Shown piece after piece: positions 23,494 through 35,402 of a stretch of DNA of 64,000 nt. Location: contig JAQMRL010000001.1 in the NCBI GenBank assembly GCA_035578175.1, positions 188,004,283 to 188,068,282 on the forward strand, written 5' to 3'. The stretch's first letter is position 1, and the number at the start of each line of letters is the position of its first letter. Position numbers and translations under genes: made by a program. Below the pieces are notes generated by a model. It was not told the DNA's origin. It saw only the letters and a list, made by a program, of their open reading frames with translations, and searched no databases. Origin of the DNA: Catonia carolina. Its lineage: Eukaryota; Arthropoda; Insecta; Hemiptera; Achilidae.

Positions 23494-23514
23494 CATGAGA
23501 CGAAGCGTCTCATG
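23494..23514. repeat. Perfect 9-bp-stem hairpin next to an R3 copy
   Basis: CATGAGACG and its exact complement CGTCTCATG are separated by AAG. It lies 5 bp before the terminal inverted repeat of the R3 element and may be part of that element's end. Confidence 0.8.
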
Positions 23515-23518
23515 GCTG

Positions 23519-24180
23519 GTGGCAATTTTTGAAAAGGCTTAAGATACAAGTTTTTGACTTGATGGCAAAAACCATTAGTGATTTCTGTATTTATTCTTTA
23601 AGAGGAATCGAATGACACTATTTTTGTTTCGAAATTCCCAAACAGATTTCTAGACTTCCGGTTGATACCAGAATTTCGAACACAATGTATCTACTCTTTG
23701 AGAGGAATCGAATGATATATTTTCTGTTTCCAAATTACGACTTTGATTTCTTAACTTCCGGTTTTGGGGCAACTTCCGGTTGAAACCAGAACTTCAAACC
23801 CAATGATTTCTGTATTTACTCTTTAGGAGGAATCTAATAACATTATTTTTGTTTCCAAATTGCGACTTTGATTTCTTGACTTCCGGTTTTGGGCCACTTT
23901 CCGTCAAAACCGTAACCTGAAACCCAATCCCAGGCTAACTAACTTTTTGTGTAGATTACGAAAACTGTTTGTTGCTATCTCTTGTAGTTTTTGACTTTGA
24001 TTTCTTGATTTTCGGTTTTGGGCCACTTCCGGTTGAAAGCGAAACTTTAATACCACTAACGTTTTGTGTAAATTACGAATCCGAAAACCCTTTGTTGCTA
24101 TCTCTCGTAGTTTCTGACACCTGGATGTAACGTACGAACGGACAGACAAAACAAAATGATAAATGATAAAAAATTGCCAC
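23519..24180 (-). mobile_element. Family R3 minisatellite-bearing element with short TIRs, copy 2
   Basis: Bounded by GTGGCAATTTTT (23519-23530) and its exact complement AAAAATTGCCAC (24169-24180). The interior is a tandem array: three units of about 110-125 bp with TTTCTGTATTTACTCTTTA, GAGGAATCGAATGA and ACTTCCGGTTTTGGG(C), then two units with TTTTTGTGTA(G/A)ATTACGAA and TTTGTTGCTATCTCTYGTAG. ACTTCCGG motifs recur throughout. No transposase. It behaves like a MITE with an internal minisatellite. The minus frame 23904-24149 follows the repeats and is not a gene. Confidence 0.78.
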
Positions 24181-25334
24181 TAACAAATAAATTTCTTCCG
24201 ATATTGTATTTTATTACACCAGTCTTATGATTGTATAAATGTCCAGCAACGTAGAACGATTTAAAAAGGAATAGACCGATTTGAATTCGATGCTTAACGT
24301 GAACATCTTAAATTACCTCTATGCTAAGAGTTAAGCTATGATTATATTTGAATGTATACATTTTAAATGTTTTTATTATTCTTTTAATAAATTATTATTT
24401 TTGTTTCTTTGGCATAAAATGCACTTCAACGGCGGGATTTTAGATGCCACCAGATTTTAATGCGGGTTTTCCCATAAAAACAATCACATATTTTTGCTAA
24501 TTATAGGCCTACACATCAGACAAACAATTAACTACAAAATTTGTATAATTTATAATTTTTGGATTATATTTTTTTCGTGCATTTTCACAGAGTATTGCAA
24601 TTTAATTCTGTAAACACTTTTTACTTGGGATGTGAGAATCAATTGAGATTAGAGCATAACATTTTTTCCCCCATCACAGTACTTTTTCATTCTATATAAA
24701 AAAATACGAGTATAGTATAAATAGAATTCTAAATAGATTTACAATACAGTAAAAATAAGTTCCCTCTTCAGAGCGGAAGGAATATATGGAAAGGAACGTA
24801 AACTTTAACACTGTTTTCTCCTTTATTAGAGGTTAAAAATAAGTCAAATTTAAACTTGTTCCTAAAGTGTGACTGTTTTTGTAAATAAAGCCGACATATA
24901 AAGTAAATTTTTTATTATTTATTTTAATGAGAAAGGGAAGTTTTGTGTTGCATCAGTTGCTTTAAAAAGTGACTAAAATATTTTCTTTAGATTTTATTTG
25001 TTATTGAAAACTGTACATTATTGAAAACGACTAAATTTTATCGCTGATTTTTGTTATATTTTTTAAGTGGATTAGACAAGAATGAACAGGGACCTCTCAG
25101 TGGAGTTTGTCTATGTGCAGCTGTCAGCTGGTCATCATAGAAATTTGCTTCCTCAACCAGTGTTACTTAACAATCAATAAAACGATTCTGCAATCGCTGG
25201 CTGACTGGGTTGGCCATAAAACCCTTTAACTTAAAGGAACTTTTATGAAACATTTTAGTTATGAGAACTGAGAACTATCAGGTAATGTAAAATAATTAAA
25301 GAATTATGTAAGTTATGGAATTTAATTTAAATAA
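24181..25334. other. AT-rich DNA with an R2-related remnant
   Basis: About 25085-25235 shares GTCTATGTGCAGCTGTCAGC...GGTCATCATAG with the flank of R2 copy 3. The rest is unassigned. Confidence 0.35.
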
Positions 25335-25868
25335 GAATCGAGGTTTACGAAGTGGAAAATCATAACTAATTCGGACAAAACAAAACACGTTACCTTTACC
25401 TTGAGACTGCAGACTTGTCCAAGAGTTTTCTTGTATAACTCTCCTCTACCTCAAGTCGACAAAATTCTCTACCTCGGTTTATATATAGACAGACGGCTTA
25501 CATGGAATGAACATGTAACAATTAAACGTAAAGCATTAGATGGTAGGCAAAAACAGCTATACAACCTTCTATTTCGTCGATCAAAATTACCGATTGCTCT
25601 AAAATTGCTGTTATATAAGACTTTATTTAAGCCAATGTGGATGTACGGTTGTCAGATCTATGGTTCATTAAAACCATCAGTCATAGCTAAACTTCAACCG
25701 TTTCAATCAAAATTGCTTCGTACACTAGATAACGCTCCATTTTTTGTATCGAATCACACACGTCACTCGGATCTAAAAATAACATTTACTAATGACACCA
25801 TAAACGAAATGTATCACCGCTTTAGATTAAAATTGCTTAACAACTCCAACCCATTGTACTTGTACTAA
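25335..25868 (+). mobile_element. Jockey-clade retrotransposon fragment (RT thumb to C-terminus)
   Basis: The frame is open from about 25341, where FTKWKIITNSDKTKHVTF matches the block after the Jockey catalytic region. It continues through KILYLGLYIDRRLTWNEH, FRRSKLPIALKLLLYKTLFK, a P-W-YG block and LQPFQSKLLRTLDNAPFFV, to a stop at 25866-25868. These are typical Jockey-type signatures after the YADD motif. The catalytic region and endonuclease are absent, so this is a 5'-truncated, inactive copy. No A-tail is seen directly after it, suggesting further loss. An ORF start at TTG 25401 would be arbitrary. Confidence 0.85.
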
Positions 25869-26843
25869 GTTCTCCACATTTGCCAGGCAATTCATATCGT
25901 CAGCTGAGCAGGAGGTGGAGGAGAGACTTGGGTTAACCTCAATCAATACAGTTTAAATCAAACTAAGCTTAATAAAAAAACAATCATCCAACTTACTATT
26001 ATTAATTAAATAATCTTAATAATTAACTTTAGAAAAGGCCAACTGTTGTAATTAACTGCTGGAGTTCTACTAATGAGTGGTGCCCTACTTTAACGTGTAA
26101 CGTCATTTTTTTAAATATAATATAATATATTATACGCATATTTGCTGGTTGTGCAAAACCGCAAAGTTGTAAATAAATATAAATAAAGTGAAAAAAATAA
26201 GTTGTAAAAGTATTTTGGGTACTACAATACAAAATTTAAAGGTGTTTACAAAAAGTAACATAGCTGTATTAACTAAAAATATTTACTTTCCAGACTAATT
26301 ACTTTTCTTTGTTTTAGACTAAACATACTTTTTTTAAATTATACCGTAAGCTAATAGTATTAATAGCTAATAGTATTAAATTGTTAAAAATAGACGCCTC
26401 ATACAAAAACAATACTTCTTTATACAAAATATATGAGTATACAGCTAACAGAAAGGATGATTTTTAACCTTTATTTTTTACACGTTAGAATTTAAACTTC
26501 GCCCTATCCTGTTATTGGCCTATGAGTTAATATTATAACAATGGTATACACGTAGTTTCTATAGAAGACCTACTTTATTTTGTAGGTTTCACGAGCTATT
26601 TTATCTATTATAGAATATATAACTATCATGTATTAAATAACAGGTCTTGTTAATTAAAATAATTATAGAAATACAATGTTTTATTAAATAACATAAATCA
26701 ATATTGAACAATGAAAAACATAACAAAAGGAAGAAATTATTATTAACTTATCCGATCAATCATGTCATTGCAGACACGACAAAAAAACCGTTAACTAAAC
26801 AAAATACTCTACTTATAATAGTTAACGTTCAACTACGGAAAAC
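25869..26843. other. Unassigned AT-rich DNA
   Basis: No gene or repeat family is recognised; small frames at 26029-26232 and 26704-26913 look random. Confidence 0.3.
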
Positions 26844-26901
26844 ATCTGGTGTGAAAAACTCACACAACTTTCTCTTGCCAATGCATATAATTAACAATAT
26901 T

Positions 26902-27366
26902 AACGGTAATTAGCATTTTTGTTTTTTTTCTCACGAAAACGTGTGAAAAATCGATTTTTTTAAGATTTCGGCCTTAGTATGGATTTTACGACAAAAGTGT
27001 ATATAATCAAATTAATAGGAAATTAAAAGATCTACAACTTTTATTTAAAGCATTTTTCTGTACAGAGCCTAGTTTAGCGTGAAAGAGTATGGTTAAAGAG
27101 TGTTATTAACAATAACAATAGTAATAAAACATTAAAAAAATGATTATCGACCTCAGTTTGGCTTAAAAATACGAAAATCACTCTTTCACGTTAAACTAGG
27201 CTCTGTACAGAAAAATGCTCTAAATAAAAGTTGTAGATCTTTTAATTTCCTATAAATTTGATTATATACACTTTTATCGTAAAATCCATACTAAGGCCGA
27301 AATCTTAAAAAAATCGATTTTTCACACGTTTTCGTGAGAAAAAAAATAAAAATGCTAATTACCGTT
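26902..27366. repeat. 187-bp near-perfect inverted repeat with 91-bp loop
   Basis: The left arm 26902-27088 and right arm 27180-27366 are reverse complements of equal length, with five mismatches by eye (about 97% identity). Both carry private variants such as TATGGATTTTACGA and CTCACGAAAACGTGTGAAAA that differ from the family D consensus, so one arm was copied from the other after insertion. Transcription would give a long RNA hairpin. Confidence 0.93.
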
Positions 27367-27712
27367 AAACAAAGCTTTATACAAAAAAAAAATGTTTGAA
27401 TTAAAAGTTGTAGGATTTTACATTTTCTACAACTTTTATTATATACATTTTGCGCTAAAATGCATATTAAAGCCGTAATCTTAAAAAAACAATTTCTTTA
27501 CGTGAAAACAGCTTCACCGAGAATTTCAGCAAACATGGCGCCTACCCTATCTTGTAGAGAATAAAAAATTGAGTAAACCAGGCGATTTTTAAAAAAATCG
27601 TAGGACCAGTTTTTGAGAAAATCGCAAAAAAGTGAAAAATTACACGAATAAACTACTACTTCCGGTTGACCGATTTTAGTGAAAATGTTCGTATACACAC
27701 ACAAAATTTTGT

Positions 27713-27805
27713 ACACACACACACACACACACACATACACACACACACACGCACGCACGCACGCACGCACACACAAACACACACACACGCACGCACACAC
27801 GCACG

Positions 27806-27883
<78 letters not shown>
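27713..27883. repeat. (CA)n microsatellite with (CGCA) interruptions
   Basis: The core of family D copy 6. The several Thr-His and Cys-Val frames across it are artefacts of the dinucleotide repeat. Confidence 0.97.
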
Positions 27884-27886
<3 letters not shown>

Positions 27887-28089
27887 CAATCGCTAAAAAC
27901 ATGTTTTTGGGTTCAGGGGTCTGAAAACGTGAAGATTCGGTGAAACTCGATTTCGAAAAATCGACATGAAAACAATACTTTCCTTCCTATATATTCATAT
28001 AGGCAAGAGAAAGTAAAAATACTGATTCCAGACTACGATCTGGAAGTAACCGACCGTTACATGTCGCTAAAATGTTCTTGAACGATCTA

Positions 28090-28111
28090 AACAACACCTT
28101 TCGGTGTTGTT
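28090..28111. repeat. Perfect 9-bp-stem hairpin
   Basis: AACAACACC-TTTC-GGTGTTGTT. The TTTC loop and the adjoining GATCTAAAC (28084-28092) recall the R2 terminal hairpin (CAGCC-TTTC-GGCTG, GATCTAAAC), so it may be a degenerate relic of an R2-like end. Confidence 0.8.
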
Positions 28112-30769
28112 GAAGACGTCTATCCTTATCGGGTGATGGTGTCGCATGGATTTCAAGATAGTATGGTTTCACAAATGAAACAGTAACTCAAAAATGGTTC
28201 AATATATTTATCTTTCTAAAATTTTTCAGATAATTAATTAATAGAATGGGGTAGTATTTGTAAAATTTTCAAGGCAATCAGGTTGAGTGGTTTGTAGGAA
28301 ATGCAATCAATGTCACGGAACACAGAACAATTTGAAGAAAAGGTGCCATTTTTCATTCTTTCCGCAATTTTGCAATTGAAAGAATTAATTAAAATTTTAT
28401 TTTAACGTCACTAAATGCAGAATAAAATAATTTAATAGAAGATATGTCTCTTTTTCAATCGGCTGGATGGTTAAATTTTTATTGTCTCAAACTTGAATGC
28501 ACATAATAAACAAACGGACAACTTGTCAATTCTCTTCGGGAAGGTATAGAAATAATATGAATTGATCCAGGGGTTTCAGGCTTATTAAAATATAAGCGTA
28601 AAATAGGAGTGAATTTTTATTTTTATCACAGACATAATTTCCAAGTTACAAATTTTACATTGGTTTTTGAAACAATAAAATAAGTTAATTACTTATCCAC
28701 AAACAATACATTTTCTAATTAAACTAAAATTAAGCTAAAACTAAAGTAACAAAAATAAACTAATAAATAATAATAATAATAATAATAGTAATAATAAAAT
28801 TAAACTAATTCTAATTAAACTAAAATGGAGCAAAGTTTTTGCTCCTTGGGTCAAGTGATCGAAATAAACATTTTGTAGTTTTCTGTTCAACCTCTACGGT
28901 AAAAATGTGACAAATTTCAGTTCTCAAGAAGTTTCGGAGTAAGAAATGACTGAGTAAATCACTTTCGCATATATACACTACAGAGATTACTTATTAAAAT
29001 AGTTTTACGTATTGTAGATTGAACAAGTTATAATATTGTTACAAAAATATATTATACTTTACTTATTTCTGAAATTGTTCTTTTGCTAAAATGAACTTCT
29101 AGAATATTATTCTTGCCACTAAATGTATCAAAACTAGTCTCAGAACGCTGTCGTCAAACTGGTTAAGATAAAAACACTCTAATGACTCGTCATGTAATAG
29201 ACGTTATGTATGTTTAACGTCAGTACGTACAGATCTTCGGAGTTTTGTATAATTAGTTAACCTATTCAATAAAGCTCACCTCAACCTTGAAAAAATACAA
29301 CTAACTATTACATCAACTACTTTTTTTAATAATTAGTAAAATTATTACGTAAAATAACCATCCAGATTTCGTGAGAAGTAATTTAAACAGCTGTAGTTTG
29401 TTCACGTACAAAATACCTAGTGAAAGAAAACAATGTAAAGGAAGTGGAAACGAGATGTGGCTACGTGAGAATATTATAAAGATACTAGAAGGCCGTTGCT
29501 CTTTCGCGTAGGAATGGCAACACTATAGTCAATACATTTCTGGATTCAATATACAATTAACAACAGTTATAAATATATTCAAATTTCGCAGTTTCTTAAA
29601 AACGGTTCGTAAAGAAATAATAGAGTTTATACATTAAATAAAATAAGTCAAGTCTTCCCCGAATCAAGTTACTTACACCAACAAGTATTATAAATTTACA
29701 AAATAAATTCTATTTTATATTTTCATAAATTTATCGAAAAGAAAACACAAAGTCACCATTTAATTTATGTAATCAAATACATTAACGATCTAAAGAATAT
29801 CTACAACAAGACGTATAACTTATTGTCTGTGCATAAAATGTAAACATGTTACATACAGTCAAGTTTTATCAGATTGAGTTTTTAAATGAGATTTATTTAG
29901 AAAATTACAGTCCTTGCTTAAAAGTAAATGTGTTATTAATTTTGTATATTTTTTATTTCAGGTTTAGTGAAAAATATTGATATTTATGACGTGTGTCGTT
30001 CTACAATACAGTTTTTTCAAATTTTAGTTTTTATGAAAACATTTCCTTCTGAATTAAGCTGATTAAAATGGGTTCATCCGATTTCCAGAGGAAGATTCCA
30101 CACATTTATTTACTTAATTAACTTATTAACTATTATTATCTTAATTTTTATGAAACTTTAGATTCAACTTACAATTTATACGGGATTTTTAAAGTCAGTG
30201 GAACAATACTGTTTTTAAGGAAGACACTGAGTCAAAAGTAAATTTTATAGTAATTTATCATCACCTGAGAAGAACATTGAACACTATTTTGGTTCAAAAC
30301 TCGCAAGAAAGGGTTGGTGTGAATTGCATCCTGTTCATTACCCAAAAAAGTGTGATTTCTTGTAAATCTTACTGATTAACTGGTTTACTATTTTATATAT
30401 TTTTTAAATTAAAGTTTTGATGAACATTTAGGTGGCCATCTTTGTGGCTACCTGAAAAATAAGACACGGAAAAATTGAAGAAAAGGTGCCATTATTTAAC
30501 CTTTATGTGGTTGTAGAAGGTGCTTTTTTTTACTGAAAATGTGTGAATTTTAGTCTGTACCGTGCAAGACTAAATGGAGAGTCCTAGGTTTTATACTTGA
30601 ATAGGAACAGGAAATTATAATGTAACCTACTTTAGACGCTAATGACAAAGTTCTTAATACGATTAAATAAACTAAAAAATTTAAGGTAGGTACACGGAAC
30701 GCTCACTAACCGATAGTATTCAATAATTTATTTTAAGCTGCTATAAAAAGTAAAGAAAAAGTTTGAAAA
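28112..30769. other. Long AT-rich stretch without recognised genes
   Basis: A (TAA)n run sits at about 28765-28798. The phrase GAAGAAAAGGTGCCATT occurs at about 28335 and again at about 30478, hinting at an undefined dispersed repeat. Nothing else is assignable. Confidence 0.35.
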
Positions 30770-31650
30770 ATCTCGTGTGAACTCTCACACGACTCTCTCT
30801 TGCCAATGCAAATAATGAACATTATAACCTAACATTAGTAATAATATATTAGAAACAAACAAAAAAATGAACTTCAAAATCCATAACCTTATTTTACTTA
30901 TGAGTGAATAATGCAAAATGAAAATTAACCTTAGTTTGGCTTAATACGGAAAATCACTCTTTCACGCTAAATTAGACTTTGTAGAGAAAAATACTTGAAA
31001 TAAAAGTTGTAGATCTTGTAATTTTCTGTAAATTTGACTATATTACACTTTTGTCGTAAAATGCATACTAAGGCTGAAATCTTAAAAAGTCCATTTCTTA
31101 CAGATTTTCATTAAAAAAAAATCTAGAAAATCACTAATTTATCGCTAAACTAAGCGTTATACAAGAAAAGTTGGAAATAAAAGTTACAGATATTTAAATT
31201 GTCTACAACTTTTATTATACATTATTATCCTTTGCCCTAAAATGTCTATTAAGGACGCAATCTTTAAAAAAACAATGTTTTCTGCGAGAGCCTTCCCAAG
31301 AATTTTAGTAGACATTTTTAAAAAAATCGTAGGAGCCGTTTTTGAGAAAGTTACAAAAAAGTGAAAAATTACACGAATAACTACTACTTCCGGTTGACCG
31401 ATTTTGATGAAAATATCGTGTCGGGTCTTCTAGTGTTATCTAACTTAAGTTTCAAGTTTCAACATCGTTCAATGTTCTGTTCTTGAGATAGTTCACACAC
31501 ATGCGCGCGCAGACTAATCGCTAAAAAAAATGTTTTTTTTCTGGGTTCAGGGGGTCTGAAAACTTATATATCTGGAGAAAACTCGATTACAAAAAATCGA
31601 CATGAAACGATACTTTCCTTCCTATATATTCATATGGACAAGAGAAAGTA
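30770..31650 (-). mobile_element. Family D (DINE/HINE-like) repeat, copy 7
   Basis: CTCGTGTGAACTCTCACACG at the left and GACAAGAGAAAGTA at the right. Contains both internal units, AACTACTACTTCCGGTTGAC and AAATCGACATGAAACGATAC. The core is reduced to CACACACATGCGCGCGC. Confidence 0.92.
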
Positions 31651-32593
31651 AGAAGCCATGATTCGTAAATTTTTTTTTATTTATTTATAACCAAAATTTA
31701 TTATACTCCAATATTAATAAATCGTATCACCAACTCAGACAGCAGATGTGCGTGGCTGCACAACTTGCTATAATACTATTGGTATTTCATAAAATAACCT
31801 TATAAAGAAGATTACGAATTGCTACAATGTATTAGACTACATCGAGCGTGACTAAAGTCCTGCGAAAATATTTGTTAACGCTTTCCCTTTTTTAATATAA
31901 AATTTTCCGTTATTCTTAGAAATATTTTTACTCAATAAAGACAACAATAGACTGACAAGAAAAGTATTCAATTACTTATCCTAAAAAATATGCTTGCATT
32001 GTTTGTTAGTTACGTCAAAGAATATCACACAACATTTTTAATTTTTATATTAAAGTATTTTAAATATATCTTGAAAATAAATTTGAACTTAATACTAGAA
32101 TAATTTTACACTTATAAATAAATTGGACAGCAAGTACACTCATAAAAACAAGCATATGATTATAAAAAAATATTATAGAAATAAGTTATTCATAAAAGAA
32201 AAATTATATTTTTTAGGAATGTTGCGAGAGAGAACTAAAACAACTTAAAAGTTAACTTACCATAAAATATTTTATGAGGTATATCGTGTTAAAGCTTTCA
32301 TCGATATGTGCTATAAAACAACTTTATTTTATTATATTTAAATAATTTATCCATTTTTTGTAATTTATTTTCTAAATTGAGTTCAATACGAATATATATA
32401 TATTCATACCAAATTATATTCATACTATATTTAGTGAAATTTTTAATAAAATCAAAAATAAGTTAATTCAATTCTTATTTAATTTTTTTTTAAATTAATA
32501 GACATTTAAATGGCTGTTACAAATTATTTTTACATTCGAATTTGCTTTCCTAATATCTGTTTTACTGTTTAGTTTTCTCAAACTTTGATTTTT
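31651..32593. other. AT-rich DNA with one exon candidate
   Basis: No repeat family is recognised. It contains the exon candidate described at 32261-32310. Confidence 0.3.
32261..32310 (-). CDS. Weak candidate exon, minus strand
   Basis: Minus strand: GTTGTTTTATAG acceptor, 2 + 16 codons reading HIDESFNTIYLIKYFM, and a strong donor ATG then GTAAGTTAA. Its end phase (0) does not join directly to the exon at 18486-18636, so it would need another exon between them or belong elsewhere. Open frames this short are common by chance. Confidence 0.2.
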
Positions 32594-32723
32594 ACTTTCT
32601 CTTGTTTATATGAATATGCAGGCAGGAACGTATTGTTTTCATGTCAATTTTTCGAAATTGTGTTTTCATCGGATATACACGTTTTCAGACCCCCTGAATC
32701 CAAAAAAACATTTTTTTTAGCGA

Positions 32724-32777
<54 letters not shown>

Positions 32778-33370
32778 TGAACAGAAAATCTCAAGAACGA
32801 AACATCGCAAGAACTTTAAACTTAAGTTAGATGCTACTACCGGTCCCGACACGAATCCAAAAAAACATTTTTTTTAGCGATAGGTGTGTGTGTGTGTGTG
32901 TGTTTGTGAACAGAATATCTCAAGAACGAAACATCGCAAGAACTTTAAACTTAAGTTAGATGCTACTACCGGTCCCGACACGAACATTTTCATCAAAATC
33001 GGTCAACCAGAAGTAGTAGTAACTACAACTTCCGGTAAAAATGTTACGAATAAACTGTTAATTTGTAACATTTTTCACTTATTACGATTTTCTCAAAAAC
33101 GGCACCTACGATTTTTTAAAAATCGCCTCATTTACTACATTTTTTATCCTCTACAAGATAGGTAGCGCCACGTCTGCTGAAATTTTTGAAGAGGCTGTTT
33201 TTCTCGTAAAAAATTGTTTTTTTTAAAGATTGCGGCTTTAATATGCATTTTAGCGCACAGATGTATGTAATAAAAGTTGTAGAGAATTTAAAGTCCTACA
33301 ACTTTTAGAAACAATTTTTTCTATAACGCTTAGTTTAGCGGTAATTAGTAATTTTCTGTTTTTGTTTTAA
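32594..33370 (+). mobile_element. Family D (DINE/HINE-like) repeat, copy 8, truncated
   Basis: ACTTTCTCTTGTTTATATGA start, TG core, internal tandem duplication (32696-32983), GTCAACCAGAAGTAGTAG and internal unit 1. It breaks off after GGTAATTAGTAATTTTCTG, so the second unit and right end are missing. Frames 32585-32830 and 32884-33165 are chance readings. Confidence 0.9.
32696..32983 (+). repeat. Tandem duplication (157-bp period) spanning the TG core
   Basis: Unit 1 (32696-32852) and unit 2 (32853-32983) both run from GAATCCAAAAAAACATTTTT to ACCGGTCCCGACACGA. They differ mainly in the TG tract, which is about 26 bp shorter in unit 2. Confidence 0.92.
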
Positions 33371-33647
33371 GTGCCATATGTTTGAATGAATGGAACAATT
33401 TTACATCTTAATAGTTTTATAGACTTCATTCAATTCATGACAAATTGAACAGAAACTAAGCTGCCAGGGTTAATTGTCGTGAGAAAACCCCAAAACATCA
33501 GTTTCAGAGGGTGTTTTAGAGTTTACGTAATTTACTGTACAGAAAAAAAAATATCCCAATTAATTTTCACAGTATAGTACATGCGCGCTGTTAATAGAGA
33601 AGAGAAAGCGACTGAGAGATGACATACAATTTTCTAGCAGCGACCTC
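33371..33647. other. Unassigned DNA
   Basis: No gene or repeat family is recognised. Confidence 0.25.
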
Positions 33648-33730
33648 ATGGCTCAGTGATTTGCCAGTTAGATTACACTAAATTATAAATTAGAAGATTC
33701 TGGGTTCAAATACCTTCAGGTTGTGAAGAA
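33648..33730 (+). repeat. tRNA-like SINE relic
   Basis: ATGGCTCAGTGA resembles a pol III A box, and GGGTTCAAATACC resembles a B box with one extra base. Spacing of about 55 bp fits a tRNA-derived head. No tail is identified. Confidence 0.4.
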
Positions 33731-33934
33731 TGATTACACATTAAAAACATATAGCCTATACATTAAAAAATATCTGATTCTATTCTGTTCCTACAACATT
33801 CGCTAATGACTAAAATGTTGATTGAGCGAAAAAAAAATACACAAAAGAACTCGGTTTGGTTTTCGTAGCTCTTGCCCGATTGACTTTTTCATTGTAAAAT
33901 AAGTAGTTGCTATCTCATATTACGAAACACTTGA

Positions 33935-34140
33935 TACAGAGAAAACTGAAATAAATCGAGGAAACTTAATGAACCAATTTAAATTCAGACGTATAATTAC
34001 GGACTTTAAGGAGGTCCATGAAGAGTAAAAATATAACATTGGGTGGAAAGAAGAAAGGAGAAAAGCATCCAGTGAACGAATGCTAAGAATGTGGGCTGCA
34101 AAAAGAGTTTCCAGAAACGTCTGGTCCCCTCCTTTAAAAT
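33935..34140 (+). pseudogene. Non-LTR reverse transcriptase C-terminal relic
   Basis: The frame from about 33957 reads NQFKFRRIITDFKEVHEE, a stop, then WKEERRKASSERMLRMWAAK. This parallels the tail of the element at 80-1065 (YRKCVEDWEV ... RWTEDRKKAFSERMKAYW). Only the extreme C-terminus survives. It abuts a family D copy. Confidence 0.55.
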
Positions 34141-34157
34141 TTCCTTTTATAAAAAAA

Positions 34158-34936
34158 ATCTGATGTGAACACTCACATGACTTTCTCTTGCCAATACAAG
34201 AGAATCTACAAAATTTGTAGATCTTTAATTTTCTATAAATGTTATTGTGTACTCTTTTGTCGTAAAATGCATACTAAGGCCGAAATCTTAAAAAATCAAT
34301 CTTTTACAGTTTTCATAAAAGAAAACAGAAAATCACAAATTACCGCTAAACTAAGCGTTATACAAAGAAATGTTTTAAATAACGGTTGTAGATTTTTAAA
34401 TTGTCTACATCTTTTATTTTCCCTAAAATTCATAGGCCTATTTAGGCCGCAATATTAAACAAACCATTTTTTTTTCTACGAGGGAACAGAATCCCCAACA
34501 ATGTCAGTAGACATGGCGCCTACCCTATCTTTTAGAGCATAGAAAATGTAGTAAATGAGGCGATTTTTTAAAAAAATCGTAGGAGCCGTTTTTGAGAAAA
34601 TCGCAAAAAGTGAAAAATGACACAAATAAAATAATAATTTCGGATGACCGATTTTGATGAAAAACTTAGTGTCGGGTCCTCTAGTAGTATCTAACTTAAG
34701 TTTTAAGTTTCAACTTTGTACGATGTCCCATTCTTGAGATTTTTTTTGCGCGCGCACACACACACACGCAGAACCCCAGACCAATCGCTAAAAACATGTT
34801 TTTTGGGTTCAGGGGGTCTGAAAACGTGTAGATCCGGTGAAAACTCGATTTTGAAAAATCAACGTGAAAACAGTACTTTCCTTCCTATTCATATAGGAAG
34901 GAAACGTTGCCTATTCATATAGGTATGAGATAGTAA
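34158..34936 (-). mobile_element. Family D (DINE/HINE-like) repeat, copy 9
   Basis: TCTGATGTGAACACTCACAT left end with a deletion right after CTCTTGCCAATACAAGAGAA, internal units, GGAGCCGTTTTTGAGAAAAT, a short GCGCGCACACAC core, and a right end where CCTATTCATATAGG is duplicated before ATGAGATAGTAAAA. Confidence 0.9.
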
Positions 34937-35279
34937 AAAAATAACGAATATTAAAATTATTTTATTGATATAAATTTAATTTTGTATCTGTGCTTAACAG
35001 TTTATTTTATGTAGTGAATAATAAAGAATTATGCCAAAAACGACTATTAGGCCTATGCCTGTTGGTAGATAACTTATCATAAATAAATTAACAATTAAAA
35101 TATTAATACAAAAGAATTTAACGGAAAACTAGACATTTAATTGTAAATTAAACGAGATAAATTAATTAATTTTGCTAAAAAACTAAATAAAGCCGTTTAA
35201 TGGTGATAACAATTAAATAATGATTATTATTCATAAATAAATGACATGAGCTACAATCATTCAAATTTTTACATTCATA

Positions 35280-35402
35280 GCCTATAATATTTATATGGGA
35301 AGGAAAGTATTGTTTCCATTTCGATTTTTTGAAATCGAGTTTTCACCGGATCTACACGTTTTCAGACCCCCTGAACCCAAAAAACATGTTTTTAGCGATG
35401 AA
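35280..35402 (+). mobile_element. Family D repeat, copy 10 (one end only)
   Basis: Only the first ~120 bp: GCCTATAATATTTATATGGG, AAATCGAGTTTTCACCGGAT, GACCCCCTGAACCCAAAAAA, CATGTTTTTAGCGATG. It stops where the microsatellite core would begin. Confidence 0.88.

Larger units (their letters stand above)
26844..28019 (-). mobile_element. Family D (DINE/HINE-like) repeat, copy 6, rearranged with an internal inversion-duplication
   Basis: Minus-oriented: ATCTGGTGTGAAAAACTCAC end at the left; GGCAAGAGAAAGTAAAA preceded by the hairpin CCTATATATTCATATAGG at the right (28013). It carries a long CA core (27713-27883), TACTACTTCCGGTTGACCGA and both internal units. Between 26902 and 27088 the sequence is inverted relative to the rest and mirrors 27180-27366. 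Confidence 0.93.

Noticed and set aside
27498..27924. Several overlapping frames of Cys-Val and Thr-His repeats, also at 9861-10177 and 32585-33165
   Set aside because: They are translations of TG/CA microsatellites in family D cores, present in several frames and on both strands.
29255..29300. Minus-strand donor-like GTTGAG/GTGAGC near 29268
   Set aside because: Upstream sequence is closed in all frames (TAATAG, TTAG) and gives no exon.
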